Positions 49,201 through 61,647 of a stretch of DNA of 64,000 nt are shown here, in pieces. The DNA is from Saxidomus purpurata. Taxonomy: Eukaryota > Mollusca > Bivalvia > Venerida > Veneridae. The translations under genes were made by a program, and so were the position numbers. The stretch is from assembly GCA_022818135.1 (NCBI GenBank), contig JAFMSR010000007.1, positions 11,879,507 to 11,943,506 of the forward strand. The letters are read 5' to 3'. Below the pieces are notes generated by a model. The model had not been told where the DNA came from. It worked only from the letters and a program-made list of their open reading frames with translations, and ran no database searches. Positions within the stretch are counted from its first letter, which is position 1; each line of letters starts with the position of its first letter.

Positions 49201-50306
49201 CGTTAGAGGACCACTACACAATGCTACAGCTCTTAGCCTTCACGTTAGAGGACCACCACATGATGCTATAGCTCTTGGCCTTCAAGTTTCTTACGGGAAG
49301 ATTCTTTAAAGTTTTACTACATTATTCTATGTAAAAACATATGGTCACCAGGTGTTACAATATTAATGGTAGATGTAATATCAGAATACCATATGGGGTT
49401 TGAGGATCATAAAGAAGTTATACTTTTTGGAGCGTGTGTGTGTTAGTAAAATATAAGTGAAGAAACGTGACCGTTCATTCACGTGGCCGACTTTGAATTA
49501 CACGAAATTAAATGCAAATAAAATTTCTTATTTATTACATGTGATTAATTTCGTAAAATATTACAGCAATACGTATAAAACTGAAGGTAAAATGAACAAT
49601 AAATGTTTGACGGAGGCAGGTTTTGTTTAACAGATCCGATTATGTCGCATTGCTTACATTTATTATACATAATTGTCATTGTACAATGATTTATTACGAG
49701 GTTGAACAAATCGACCAACTTCCAACAAATCACCATTTGCAACAGCATGTTCCAACCTACTGTGATTAAATGGAGTTTGATCTCGTATCATTAAAAGGGG
49801 GGAGGGGGGGGGGTAATTGGGATGTGTCAAAATGACATCATGGTTTCGACCAGCTTGCGACATTTTTTCCTAGCATGTATGTATAAGCAATCGAGGGCCA
49901 GACAAAACTCATCGGATATTTTAGCTCATCGGACCCTATGTATTCTATCATATTCACAGGAGTGTTGAATTATTTGACCGAACAGTCGTTTGCGTAAATC
50001 GACCCAATCTTTAAATTTTGCACCTCCTTGGAAACTACGTAAAATTAAGTGTGTAAATTTTGACCCTGGGGACATGATTTGAACAATCTTTGAAGAGGTC
50101 CATTAGGCAATGCTACATGCTAAATAGCTTTGCTCTATGCCTTGTCGTTTCAGATAAGGAGATTTTAAAAAGTTTTTTGTTGTATAAGCCTGTGTAACAT
50201 TCCTGTCAAGGTTCTTCAACATTGGTCTAGTGGTTTCAAAGATATCACTTGAAGGAAATGGTGAACGGACGTACGGCAGATGCAACTTCGTTCCGGATAA
50301 GCTAAA
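46263..50306 (+). mobile_element. Copy of the 44322-type element, enlarged by an internal minisatellite
   Basis: The left end reads ACAAGCGAACCATGGTAGCCATATGTCGCTAACC, a decayed form of the family's start. The right part (50040-50306) has TTTTGACCCTGGGGACATGA, TTGAAGAGGTCCATTAGGCAATGCTACATGC, CTATGCCTTGTCGTTTCAG and the closing GGACGTACGGCAGATGC. The minisatellite at 46549-49286 sits where the element's AGGTCCACTAGACAATGCTAC segment should be. The stretch 49290-50035 between array and right part is not obviously part of the element. Confidence 0.6.
46549..49286 (+). repeat. 42-bp minisatellite, about 65 copies
   Basis: The unit is CTACAGCTCTTGGCCTTCAC plus GTTAGAGGACCACCACACAATG. Variants are mainly TTGGCC/TTAGCC/TTAACC, CTTCAC/CATCAC and CGATG/CAATG/CAATGTT. 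The left third (to about 47700) is less regular, with shortened units near 47100-47130 and 47690. The right part includes a 210-bp higher-order period of five units (48623 and 48833). As 42 is divisible by three and the unit has few stops, long open frames appear in several frames on both strands (to 511 codons); I do not treat them as genes. Confidence 0.95.
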
Positions 50307-50416
50307 AATGCCAAAATAAAGTTATGATTCTTATCCACTGCACTTCTATTCAGTGCCTCTTTCGTTGTTTGAAATATTAAGTTGATTCTTTCATTTTAAA
50401 ATGGCTGCTTATTCCA

Positions 50417-50857
50417 AAAAGAGATATATATCGCAATCTATTTTACTATCTATTCCAAAAAGATATAGCTCTAATTTCAAAGAAATATTTTTCGTTTTAA
50501 TAGAGATATCTCTTTCACGCTGAAAGATATACATGTATTTGCATCACAAAAAGATATCTACTGAGCAGAGAAACCTATTAAAATCATTTGAGAGATATCT
50601 CTCTGTTTTTAGGAGATATCTCTCTACCGTACAGATATATATCTCTAAGTTACGGAGCTATCTCTCTTTTTTTAAACAATTATCTCTTTTTCCGAGACAT
50701 CTTTTGATGTAGAAGATATATTTCGGTACGTTAGAGAGATATATCTCAAGCAGTTAAAAATATCTGTCAAAACCGTGATGAGGGATATCTCTGTCAAATG
50801 AAAGATATCTCTTAATTTACATAGATATATCTACATTTAAGAGATATATCTCCGCCA
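50417..50857. repeat. Array of GAGATATCTC palindromes, copy 2
   Basis: About 15 copies of GAGATATCTC-like palindromes, perfect at 50503-50512, 50592-50601 and 50613-50622. It shares more than the palindrome with copy 1: TTTTAATAGAGATATCTCTT plus TCACGCT at 50495-50521 matches 28925-28950. It is therefore a related element in the same orientation. Confidence 0.82.
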
Positions 50858-51825
50858 AAGTTACAATCCGTACACGAATGTGTACAAATACAGGAGTCTA
50901 TGACTTTCAAACTCTGAGTGTGACCTTGACCTTTGAGGTAGGGATACGGGTATTGTACGCGACAAGTCGTCTTGATATGCTGCACATTTGTGCCAGGTTA
51001 TTTTAAAATCCTTCAATGCATGACAAAGTTACAGTCCGGACACGAAAAAAAGTAAGGACGGACGGACAGACGGACGGCGCGATTTTAATATGCACATCTA
51101 TGAGGGCATAACAATAAGGAAAGGGAATATTTCAAGCTGTTTAGGATCACTCGCAGTAGGGCAATAATGTGACCTGTGACCTGCACTACTTTATATTATA
51201 AAGTTGTTTACCTTAAAAGTACCTATTATCGTAAAGAAAGTAGAGCGTAAAGGCTGGTTTATACAAATTTCAGTAGCGAAATTTAAAACTCTTTACAAAA
51301 CTTAGGTCAGTGTTTGTTTGGTTCAAGTCAAAAATCAGATTGTAATACATAATCCATTTTCGTTTTTTTTTCGTTGGATATATATAGGACTATCCTTTTA
51401 ATGAGAGTTTGTGTTCTACTAACCTACTGAATATATCTGAACTTGGCTGGTTTATTGTGTCTACGGTGACATAACACGTCACAACTGTATTGAAACTTTC
51501 AAAATAGTCTACAATCTGTTGAGTCCTCTCCGGGACATGTGGATAATGGATATAGAATAACCACGTAGATAAGGCGACTAATTATGCAAAAACCTTCAAA
51601 ACACATAAACAGTAAAGTTCCTGTGATACGACCACCCTTCGGACCGGTATAAAGTGGTTTTAATATCGAAATGGTCTTTGAATCGAGACCTTTTTACTAT
51701 AAAATTGTCCATTTAAATGCTTGGTTCATTAGAAATTTAATTTTGGAAAACAATATATATTCAATTTGTCAGTATCAAATTATTTTCTTTGGTAAAAGCT
51801 AAAAATAAAGGTAGAAAAAATATTT
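50858..51825. other. Intergenic, repeat remnants only
   Basis: TGACCTTGACCTTTGAGGTAGGGA and AAGGACGGACGGACAGACGGACGG (51052-51078) are typical remnants of dispersed elements. No gene is seen. Confidence 0.4.
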
Positions 51826-51899
51826 ACCCGAGCCAGGTTTTGAACTCGGATCTTTGCGCTTACAAAAATTTACAGCGGCTTAACCTACTACACACGGGT
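51826..51899 (-). repeat. tRNA-like sequence, probably a degenerate SINE head or pseudo-tRNA
   Basis: On the minus strand it starts ACCCGTG and ends CTCGGGT, which can pair as an acceptor stem with one mismatch. It has a GTAGTAGGTTAAGCC A-box-like region and a GAGTTCAAAACC B-box-like region. The T stem pairs poorly and the D arm is unclear. I do not call it a functional tRNA. Confidence 0.4.
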
Positions 51900-52740
51900 C
51901 AGCTGATTTTGGAGTAAAAATTGGATACCAAAGAGCCCCCCGTTAGTCACGGGGGTATTTTCTACAATAAAAGTAAGCAAAACAACACATTTAATGTTCT
52001 TTTGTTAAAAACTGCACGTTATCATAATACAAGCCCGATACAGTAATGACAAGTTTTCTTGAAATTGAAAATTCTTTTAGCGTAACTTGTCCATTTAGAG
52101 TGCATGGTTTAATATCGAGTACCGTCTTAACATGCTTAATATCGGGATAGCGGAATTTAACTGTACCTTTTTACGGCAGTACAAAAGTAGGAGTAGTCAC
52201 GAAAAATAGAAAAACAAAATGTTACTAACCTGTAATTTGGTTACATTTTGTTACAGTTGTGACGACCGAATGTGAAGGCTCTATCCAATCTCTATTCGTG
52301 TGTATATAATAGTTTCACTGTGAATCCTGAAAATGAAATTCAGTAAAGCAAAGATAGCACATGCACCATTTCTGTCAACTGGCTGTTAATTGTCTTTCCT
52401 CACACTTATAGGATGAATGAATCTGCTGTATGTGATACATTTGAATGGACATGTCGCTAATTGTTTCACTTACAAAGTTAGCACTCTATCCGTATGCTAC
52501 GACCGGATGTATAGAGCTTTGTTAGTGTGTTTTCATTTAGTTTTGGTTTGACTTTGTAATATCGTGTTCTTTTCTTTTGTTAAATGGGTTTCCTCTTAAT
52601 CTTAAGTCACGTATTACACTGGGAACAAAATGAGAATTCAAACGTGCCATCAATGTTTTCCTGTGATTTGATCCAGTGACGTTCATCTATAAACCAGAAG
52701 AATCACTCTCTTGCCAGACCTATTATACAAATAATGTGAG
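51900..52740. other. Intergenic, no gene seen
   Basis: AT-rich sequence without a supported feature. Confidence 0.4.
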
Positions 52741-53700
52741 CATGTTCCATGTGGGGAAGGCTGAAATCCTATACAAAGTTTGATATGATTTTTCTATTAT
52801 TTAACCTAGAAGTCCCAGTTTCGAATATAACCTAAATTTCATGAAGAACCATGAGCTTGACCATTTTGTCTCTGCTGCTTTATCAAGGGCTCCTATTACC
52901 TACTAACCTTACTTTTTACTTCTAACATGACCTAGATTTCATTAAGACAATTATTCATGTAGATCATGTAGATTTTTAGAAAAATTGGCTTTTGGAGATC
53001 TTACATTTGTATAATTTGACCTAGTGACCTAGTTTCTTTATTCTGTATATTCCAATCACAAACTTGATTTATAGCTTTGAAATACATTCCAATTACTAGT
53101 AGTAAGTTTCATGTAGATCTAGATAATTTAGAAGTTTTCGTCTCAAGTGTGTTTAAAATGGTTTTCTGTTGTTCAACCTAGTAACCTAGGTTTATCACTA
53201 GTTTTTATTAGGACCAATACTCTGACCATGTTTCAGGTACACAAGACAGAAATTATAATCTCTAGAGTACCTAAGAAGATTCTATATAATTTGACCTAGT
53301 GACCTAGTTTTTTATCTTTAGATGACCCAGTTTACATAGAGAAATATTCTGATAATATTTCTTGAAATTATGATAGAAAGCATGACGTCTAGAGTGCTTA
53401 CAACGATATTTGTGTGTGATTAAATTTAGTGATTTATTCTTAGACTAGTGATTTAGTCTTTCGTCCTGTATGATACAATTTAATTCTTGACATAAATTTG
53501 ATAAATACAAACATTCTGATTAGGTTAAAATGGTGCTTCTAGTGTGGATTGCTTTCAAGCAAATGTATTCCCACTTTTGTACTTCTGTGGGTATTCACAT
53601 TATTGTCCTTTTACCTGTATGGTAATATATTAATGGATTTTACAGTTATCTGATGTCTAGTGTTATGTATAACTTCTAACCGTGAGCAGACGGACATACA
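52740..53700 (+). repeat. Dispersed repeat with GACCTAGTGACCTAGTTTTT units
   Basis: The motif GACCTAGTGACCTAGTTT recurs at intervals of about 130-250 bases (about 53018, 53289 and decayed copies), with ATTCTGAC-ATGTTTC between. The end has GAGCAGACGGACATACACTGGAC. The same units occur at 33620-33930. Confidence 0.6.
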
Positions 53701-56700
53701 CTGGACAATATTTGATTATTTATTAAGTAGCTTCTCCTTGAACTAAAGAATAAAAATAAAGAACTAACCATCGTTCTACCCCTACACTCTGCAATAACGG
53801 ATTATCAAATACCAATTGTTCAGAGGTACAAGAAACATCTACAAATGATGGATCTTCAACGTAACTCTGATACTATGAAGAAGAGTCTCTACCACTTTAA
53901 CTTTTTAAAAAAATTGACACTGAAATAAACAACGGTCAGCTGCTTATTCCGGACAACGACATAGAAATTTGACGACAACAGTTCCAACGATTACCCACAG
54001 AGTAAAATATGAACAATGTATTTAAGCATGTACATGTATTACAACATCCTCAAAAGGACTCTTACCTCTGGTCCTATCCTCCGTTACAACTTACTTTCTG
54101 TAATATTACAGTACAACTATTTTGTTACGAAAGCACGATTGTTTCGTAAACATTACAATAAAAACTGTCCTGTAGCCAGTTTACCGAAAGTTTACCGACA
54201 TTAAATACTTCCTAATATTTATAAAACATCACATGATTCCATATAAAACAATTTACAAAGTATGAAATTCCAACCAGACATGTTCTGCTTGTCCTCAAAT
54301 AACACTAACTTAAACATAACTTAAGTTTTATGAGGTATATTATGACGGAGACAAATATAAAGCGAGACGAAATCAATCCACTTTTTAGGGGTTCATTCAA
54401 AGTTCAAGTCATATGGGGTAAACCTGGGGCGCACTCACGTGAAAATATTTTTATTTCAGTTTTGTTTAAATTGGCAAATTCAGTCTACCTGCCTGATAAA
54501 CATCTGTCATTCTTTGATAAAACCATAGCGCAATAATATAGGCAAAATAACCCAAACTAATGAACAAATAAAGACGCTACATTTTGGGAATTTTGCTAAG
54601 TCACCGTGGATTAATTGCAGTGAAACTAGCTTGTATAATCTGCACAGGGTGTTTTTTTTTTACTTTTTTTTAGTATTTCACATACTTATGGTTTCTCCCT
54701 AAAATTTGACCTTGACAGTTACTCTAACTGCCCCAAGTCCCCAGAAAAAGGATTGCCCTATTGTGTTGTCTTCGCGTTTATCAGCTACCTAGCCACCGTT
54801 TTCGAGGAGGAGTATTTTAAAGTCAAAACATACTGATAATTTACCTTCTTAATTAAAGAAAGTATCTTTTATCCAAGAATTCCCTCTAGTTTTCTATACT
54901 AATTAAAGTAGTTTACAAACAATTTAATGTGCATTAAATGTGCAGGTCATGCTGTAGAATTTTCAATTTGTTTTATATATAGTTGTCTTGAAATCACGAT
55001 GAAAACAGACATCTACAGAACATGATCGTCCGGGGACTTTGTCGGATTTTTGTACACACTGAAAATATAGATTAATCTTCATATCTTCATCGCATTTACA
55101 TACATAATTTAAACTGCAGCCCTTGCCCTGGACACATTAAAATATTTCAAGTAATAAAATATTATTTTGATCGTGATTTATTGTACAGACATGTGGGTCA
55201 AACTTTGGTCAGCTCAATCATCAAGATCGATCAATGTGATCGTGGCGGCTCATTTAAAGTCAAGGAGTTACTTGAGGTCAGTAAACGAGACGTCCCCACC
55301 ATAAATGTCAAGTTAAGGACACGGAACATAAGTGAACTGGGCCTTCAAGTCATGCTTCAGAAGTATTGTAAGCGATAGGGTGATGCATGTAGAGAGGCTA
55401 GTTCAAAATAGCGGTAAGATATAAATGCACTTCAGTTGGCATTTTTCTTCCATCCCCACCCTCAACCTTAGTTTACGCAATGTCATCTCGTGTAAACCTT
55501 GCCCTGCTAAATGTCATCTCGTGTAAATCTTGCCCTGCTATACTGAAAAGGACACATCCGCCGTTCAATCTGGGAAAGTAGCATTCATTTTTCAAAGCGG
55601 TGTAAATTGAAAATTTATTAAACCTGAATCGCTATAGCTACAGGTCATGAACAGAATACCCGGATGTGCGAGGTCAACAACGATCTTCAATTGCTGCAAA
55701 TACGGATTCACTTGCCACTAGCCAGAGGTGCCGTTCATTTCCAAAATAGCGAACGATAACTCTGGTTGAGATTTAAGAAGAGTGTGCGATCTTTCAAACA
55801 AAAGAGAACCGATTTCACACAAACAGATGATACTGATATTGACCCATCTTTGACCGTATCTATCCTACACTGGTATTATTCCGCTACCTGCTATGTGCAG
55901 AGTGTAAATTGTATCAATTTGAATAAGTGCATGTGCTCAGTTGCACAAATTTACGTCACAAAAATATCGTGTGTCACAATTATGCATGAAGTAGACTTCA
56001 AATATAGGGTACAGGACTGGTTAATTGACTGACTGACTTTTCCAACCGTAAAAAAGACAGGCAAACAACAAAAACCTACACAGACGACCTTCGATCAGCA
56101 TGCCAAGTGACACAGAAAAGACGGTGTGCAGTATAAGATACAACTGGTAAAACAAAACGGGGGAACAAAGTCTCCAAAAATGCGACAACGGCAGATCTTC
56201 GTATTTGATATATATATTCCACTTTTTTTGCATTCGTATTTGTTTCCGCTTGATTGTTCTATCAATTTATACATCGCTAGCTCGCCAAAGTAATAAAAGC
56301 TCCGTTACAAGTGGATATTGTACTTTGCTTTATCATCTGACAGAAATGTGAAAGAATCCTCAAGCTAATGAGCTTTTTCTTACTACTACTTGCGGAATAT
56401 ATGACTGTCTGCCAGCCCTTGCCTTTGTAAAATGATGTTCAAATGCTATGATCACATGGGGCGATTGGGTGTTCCTGTATTTTCTGTACTCCAAAATTTA
56501 GTAGGAAGTTCGAAGAAGTATTGCAAATGTCTTTTTATGCCGTCTAACTGTTGAACACATTTTGCATGTCTAGCAATTTGCGTAGAAGCTGTCCACCCGG
56601 AAACTTGACACACCCCAAATGTAATGAATTGAAAGTTTTAAATTTCAAATAAAATTTAAGCGAACGTTGACCGTGATGTAAAGGTTAGTAATACGGTACA

Positions 56701-56835
56701 TTCCCTGGTGAACTTTACTGATTTATACTCGTCAATGAATTTCATTCCGAATATTCTTTAATTGTAAACACTAGCCTATATCAGTATATGATAATATACG
56801 GTTAAAGTTGCCATGTCGGTGTCAGTTTTTTTTTA
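53701..56835. other. Intergenic, one small tandem duplication
   Basis: The only clear structure is a 31-bp unit (AATGTCATCTCGTGTAAA plus CCTTGCCCTGCT) repeated twice at 55479-55540. Short open frames have no domain or splice support. Confidence 0.4.
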
Positions 56836-57530
56836 AACAAGAGAGTCAAGGTGGCCACAGATCGCTCATCAGAGCAAGCTGAGTTTTATTTCGTCAACTC
56901 TGTTACTTGGGTGAAATCTGTGGCCAATAAATGCAGTTCATTGGAAACATTTCCTGGTTGCTATTGCATGGACGCTATGATATACTAGGGTGAAAACAAG
57001 AATTTGAAAAAATAGTTTCAATTAATTTCTTCTGTTTTTATGTGAGTTGTTTTTGTATTAAAATGTATAATAATGATCTCGGAAGGAGCTGGCCGGGTCC
57101 AAACCCCGAGTATATGTGGAAGCGACCCAGGTGAAACTCAGAATAAAAACTGTTATAACTGAGTAGAGCTCAGCGTCCAATTGTCTTATTTTAGTTATCT
57201 CCCTTTATAAAATTGTACAACCTCAAAGTACTGAAGGAATTTATTACATAAAATTCTCTTTATCTGGAACCTAACTTGAAAACTATTCAGACGATTCACT
57301 TGATATTTCTATTTCAAGTATCCCTTATATGCACAAGACTGAAATAATTCAGTTCTGTATTTTTGAAAATGGTTCAATGCAAGGATGATTCAAAGTGACG
57401 TGTGGATAATACGAAAAAGACGTTTAAAGATTAGTATTTTTAAAATAAATACTCTTCCTTGACTGTCAGCTAGGCTGCACCTTTGTACGATGTACTGTTA
57501 GGGCCATCGCCTTCTCTCATACAGTTCTGA
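56836..57530 (+). repeat. Dispersed repeat, 44322-type left end
   Basis: AACAAGAGAGTCAAGGTGGCCACAGATCGCTCATC is the family start. The body includes TATCTCCCTTTATAAAATTG and ACCTAACTTGAAAACTATTC, which resemble the 146-bp unit at 9712 and later. Confidence 0.6.
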
Positions 57531-57537
57531 GGGCAAT

Positions 57538-57612
57538 AACGCGAAGTTACGAAGACGACACGCGAAGTCACGATGATCATACGCGAAGTTACGATGACTA
57601 TACGCGATGTTT
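57538..57612 (+). repeat. Short tandem repeat (ACGCGAAGTTACGATGA)
   Basis: Three to four imperfect copies of ACGCGAAGTTACGAWGAY followed by a partial inverted copy (CATCGTAACTTGGCGCA). Confidence 0.75.
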
Positions 57613-58828
57613 TCCATCGTAACTTGGCGCATTGCTATCGATCGCTAACGGAACGCCACCACATTCGCGACTTTTACGTATACCACGTGAAATACCTATA
57701 GATATAAAGGGCATTGATCTTGCAGGTCAAAGTAATACCTTTTTGTTTCATTTTTTGTTAACCCTATACAATCAAAACACATATTAATTGACACAGTTTC
57801 AGTATATAAACAAATACATTCCGGCGACAAAATGCGCATAAAACTTGACGAACGATCACTTAATAACATTTCATGAGAAAATAAATGACTTGACGAAAAT
57901 TGCGATGTGCACACTGGGGCGGCAATCGCGTACTGACCTGGTCAGCTGTACATTCCCAGACGGATTAATTGCCTGTTCAGACCACCGCAGACTAAATACG
58001 TACATTACCTCATTTGTAAGCTACTACAAACTTAAATACATTATCTTAGGAGCTGTGTGTAACCTACGTAAAATTAGGTTATATAAAACAGGTCAATAAT
58101 TGTTCATTCTTGAACACATGGTATAGAAAAAATGCATGTTTATCTTCAAATACCTTGAAGCAGTAGCGATAATGAAAAACAAAACTTTTGTGCATATCAG
58201 ATACCTGACATCTACTGGGCAAATACCCCTGTTGACGAATACACTAATATACTTGTTCAAGACCACACACCCAGTCATATATTTATATTTTGTAATGAAT
58301 TTAAAAATCCCTACTCATGCAGATCAAACAAATGCCTCTAATGTGATAACAAATATCATGTTCTGTTTGCATGGAAGTCATATAAGATGTCCTTCAAGTG
58401 TTGGAAATAATAAATATGGAAAAAAAAACACGGAATCCAGTTACATAACATAGCAATGCAGAATTTTTACGTATAAACCTGAACTTTTTAATGCTCATTT
58501 AATAAAATGTACGTACCTTGTTGTATAATTATCCTGTACAAATGTTGTGACAAGTTACGTTTAGGGAAAGGAGCAAGTGGTGCGTTGCATATAGGATAAC
58601 ATATATTAAAAGTATCAAATCAATATACTTAACTATAGATAGTAAACAAAATACATGCAGTTAAACATATGCTTTAGTGTTTGAAAACGTGAATAATTTT
58701 GTTGTCCAATCTCAGCGCGTGGGTAATTCAATAATTATATACTGGGCCAGTAGCTGGCTTAAAAGAATAAATAGGTTAATGTTGATTTTGATACCACAAT
58801 AAGTTGGTCGCACCTGGCCAATACATAA
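57613..58828. other. Intergenic, no gene seen
   Basis: AT-rich sequence; open frames of up to 105 codons have no recognisable domain and overlap on both strands. Confidence 0.4.
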
Positions 58829-59062
58829 GGCCTAAAAAAATAATATGTTTGTTTCAGGTTCATGCCTCCAAAAAAATAGGGTATGTAGGTAGGGAAATTT
58901 TTTATTGGGGGGGGGGGGGGCATCATTTTTTTTTTATTCTCAAACAAAATTCACCATAAATCTTAAATGCTTAAAACTAATAACTCGCAAAAAATGTTCT
59001 AGGGTCGGGGCCAAAAAATAGGGTAGATCGGGAAAACTGAAACAAACATATTTTTTTACGCC
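58829..59062. mobile_element. 234-bp MITE with about 26-bp TIRs
   Basis: The left end GGCCTAAAAAAATAATATG plus TTTGTTTCAG is matched, with one substitution and a two-base gap, by the reverse complement of the right end (59037-59062). The interior has two CCAAAAAATAGGGTA segments and a run of about 15 G (58906-58920). No coding capacity. Confidence 0.8.
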
Positions 59063-59374
59063 TAAAAACTTAATAAGCATGGTTGTAGCAATTAAAAGTT
59101 ACATGTGTATGGTTAATGTCTGAAATATAAGAGAATTTAAAACTTTATTTCCGGTGAATTTTGAGGATAATATTAACATCTAAGCCATAATTGTCCTTGA
59201 AAGAAAAGACAATAGACCATAGCTTTTCGAAATGCATGTACTAACTTAAACCAAGAATCCAAAAATATGTAAAGATCTACTTTATGGACAATGCATTATG
59301 GATTTGAGCGTTTATGGGTCAGGTGTAACTGTGCGAATCAACACAAATAAGCTATATTGTCTTTCTATGCTTAA

Positions 59375-59688
59375 AGTCCCAGGATCAGTTTGAATGACTG
59401 ATTAATTGATAGGATAATGATAGAACCATGTTCTATTCACTCTAAAACAATGTTGACATAATTATGCCTTTCTTTTGTATTCAAGTTGTTTCTTCAAGAA
59501 AAAGAGTTGTCTGAAAGCTTTTCTTATTTTTTTTGCAATATCATTGAAAACAATGTACGCTATGTTTCTAATACGTACTTATCGATTTAAAAAGCAAAGT
59601 TAAGAATGTTTTTGGTACAAATAAAGGTCATTTCCGCCAGAAAGACATCTTTTTTGATAAAATGAGAGCTAAATGTGATCCTGGGATT
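59375..59688 (+). mobile_element. TTAA-flanked MITE, copy 2
   Basis: It starts AGTCCCAGGATCA and ends TGATCCTGGGATT with TTAA on both sides (59371-59374, 59689-59692). The interior aligns with the reverse complement of 25536-25859. It is 314 bp with no open frame of note. Confidence 0.8.
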
Positions 59689-59839
59689 TTAAACGCAGTT
59701 GATCAGGCCGATGATCACTTTTGATGTTATATTAGAATCACTTACCAAGAAAGATTAACAATATTCACTTAACAACAAAATTGGCTAACATATAACGTGA
59801 GCAAAACTGTTTAAAATCAAATATATACCCATAAATTGT

Positions 59840-60155
59840 TTAAATTTGGCAATTAAAGGGCGATGACTCCGAAATGACTGGGGCGATTTGACTTGTTATT
59901 GAAGTTGCCGAGGTACTTGACCAATAAACATTCACAGCAAGTTTGGTGAAGATTGGTTAGGAATTGTTGAAGTTAACAGACCGGACAATTCTCAAGTTGT
60001 CAAATTTTGGCAATTCATGGACAATAACAACGGAGTGACTAAAGCGAGTTGGTTGGTTATCGAACTTGGCCGAAATATTTTGCCAATAAATATTCACAGC
60101 AAGTTTTGCAAAGCTTCAATGAGAGTTACGGAAGTTAGAGAGCGGACAACTTTGT
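59840..60155 (+). repeat. Two-copy tandem repeat of about 165 bp
   Basis: CCAATAAACATTCACAGCAAGTTTGG near 59920 and CCAATAAATATTCACAGCAAGTTTTG near 60084 mark two diverged copies. Each is preceded by a GGCGATGACTCCGAAATGAC-like and a GTTATTGAAGTTGCCGA-like segment. Origin unknown. Confidence 0.65.
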
Positions 60156-61647
60156 GGACGCCGCGCGTGGTCCCATAGTACGACAAGAAACGCTGTTGCG
60201 AACACGAAAACACACTTTTACGTGAGGAAACAACATGAAGTGCAAAAGGCGTGTGTGTCAACATCGTCTTTGAGAAAAAAGAAAACACGATATCTATCAT
60301 TATTCTATCAATTACACTAGCAATTGGGACATTAATAAAATGTTCGTATTTTCCCTTTTCGTCGCAATTTTCCGTTGACAATATGAATCATGAATAGAAC
60401 AAAAAGCTGTAAGCAAATGCATATACAATGTACACTGTACAGTGTATTCTGTCAGGACTTGTTTTATATATGCAATAACCCCGATATTCACGATTTTCTT
60501 TTAGAAATAATTCACACTTATCGCGAAAATTACGCGAATATTAACATGGGGACTGATTTCCAAAATGAAAAAAATGTATTACATATATTTGAAGAGATCT
60601 GATTAATATATGGCGTTTCATTTTCTGATATATATTTTTGTAGGTAAATATACAATGTACCATTTTTAGTAGTACCGTAAAAATTATACAAAATAGTTTC
60701 GTATTTTCAAAACTGAACACAAGACTGTAGAGGCGCTCCATACTGATACGCTCGCTGTTTGTTAGTGTAGTCTCGCATCTATAAGTTATTTACGTTTCAT
60801 GCATTTTATTGACAAATTAGAAGTCATTAAATAGCAAATAGGAATTAGAGCATGAAGATGTGTATATATAATTGATCGACAGTGCTAAAAGGGTTACTCC
60901 CCTTGAATTTTAAAATACAATAAGTATCATGTGTATGAAGAGATCGGACTGGTTTTATATTGATAAGAGAAACCCACTGAAGTAAAAATTATGATCTTAT
61001 TTGTCCTGGGTCTTAACCTTTATATTTCACTGGGGAAGTACCAGGTAGACTGAAGTATATATCAATGTTAAAAGACAAAACAAATTTACCTGACCGATAG
61101 CTCCAATGTGTGGACCTTAATGCATCCATTAACAATATTGCTGTTAAATGCGTATATTATCTTAAAGTTTAGAGCTTTGGTCATAGGGAGATGTCAGTAT
61201 AGTGTGACTGCCTGACCAAGTGACGATGGAGGACATTATATCTTGCAAAATCTGTATCTAGCATCCAATATACCAACACATGTTCTCAGTCACAAAATGA
61301 TCATACTGACAGTTTCCTTGTAGATAACCATGACATATAGTCTAATTTAACCGTATTTTATAGGTCTCAGGGACCTATAACCTTTGACGTTTCAGTCTGA
61401 CATATGCTCAAATACAATCAGAACGTACATGTACCTCTCCACTATCTACGTGATAATAGTGTTCAGGACACAAGTAATTACATTCATTATTGTAATTAAA
61501 TTTTTTAATCCAGATCAAGTTTTAAACTAAAGATGCCTGAAAAATTGGAACTGAATTGAAAGAATGTGCACATGGATCATTTAGTCAGCATGCTCGTCAA
61601 TAAGGGGAACATTTGTGTCCTCGTTCCCGGGATTCAGGAGATAGGGA
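60156..61647. other. Intergenic, no gene seen
   Basis: AT-rich; no exon or repeat that I can support. Confidence 0.4.

Noticed and set aside
47877..49271. Long open frames in other frames and on the minus strand of the minisatellite
   Set aside because: They follow automatically from a stop-free unit whose length is a multiple of three. No codon bias, signal or splice evidence supports any of them.
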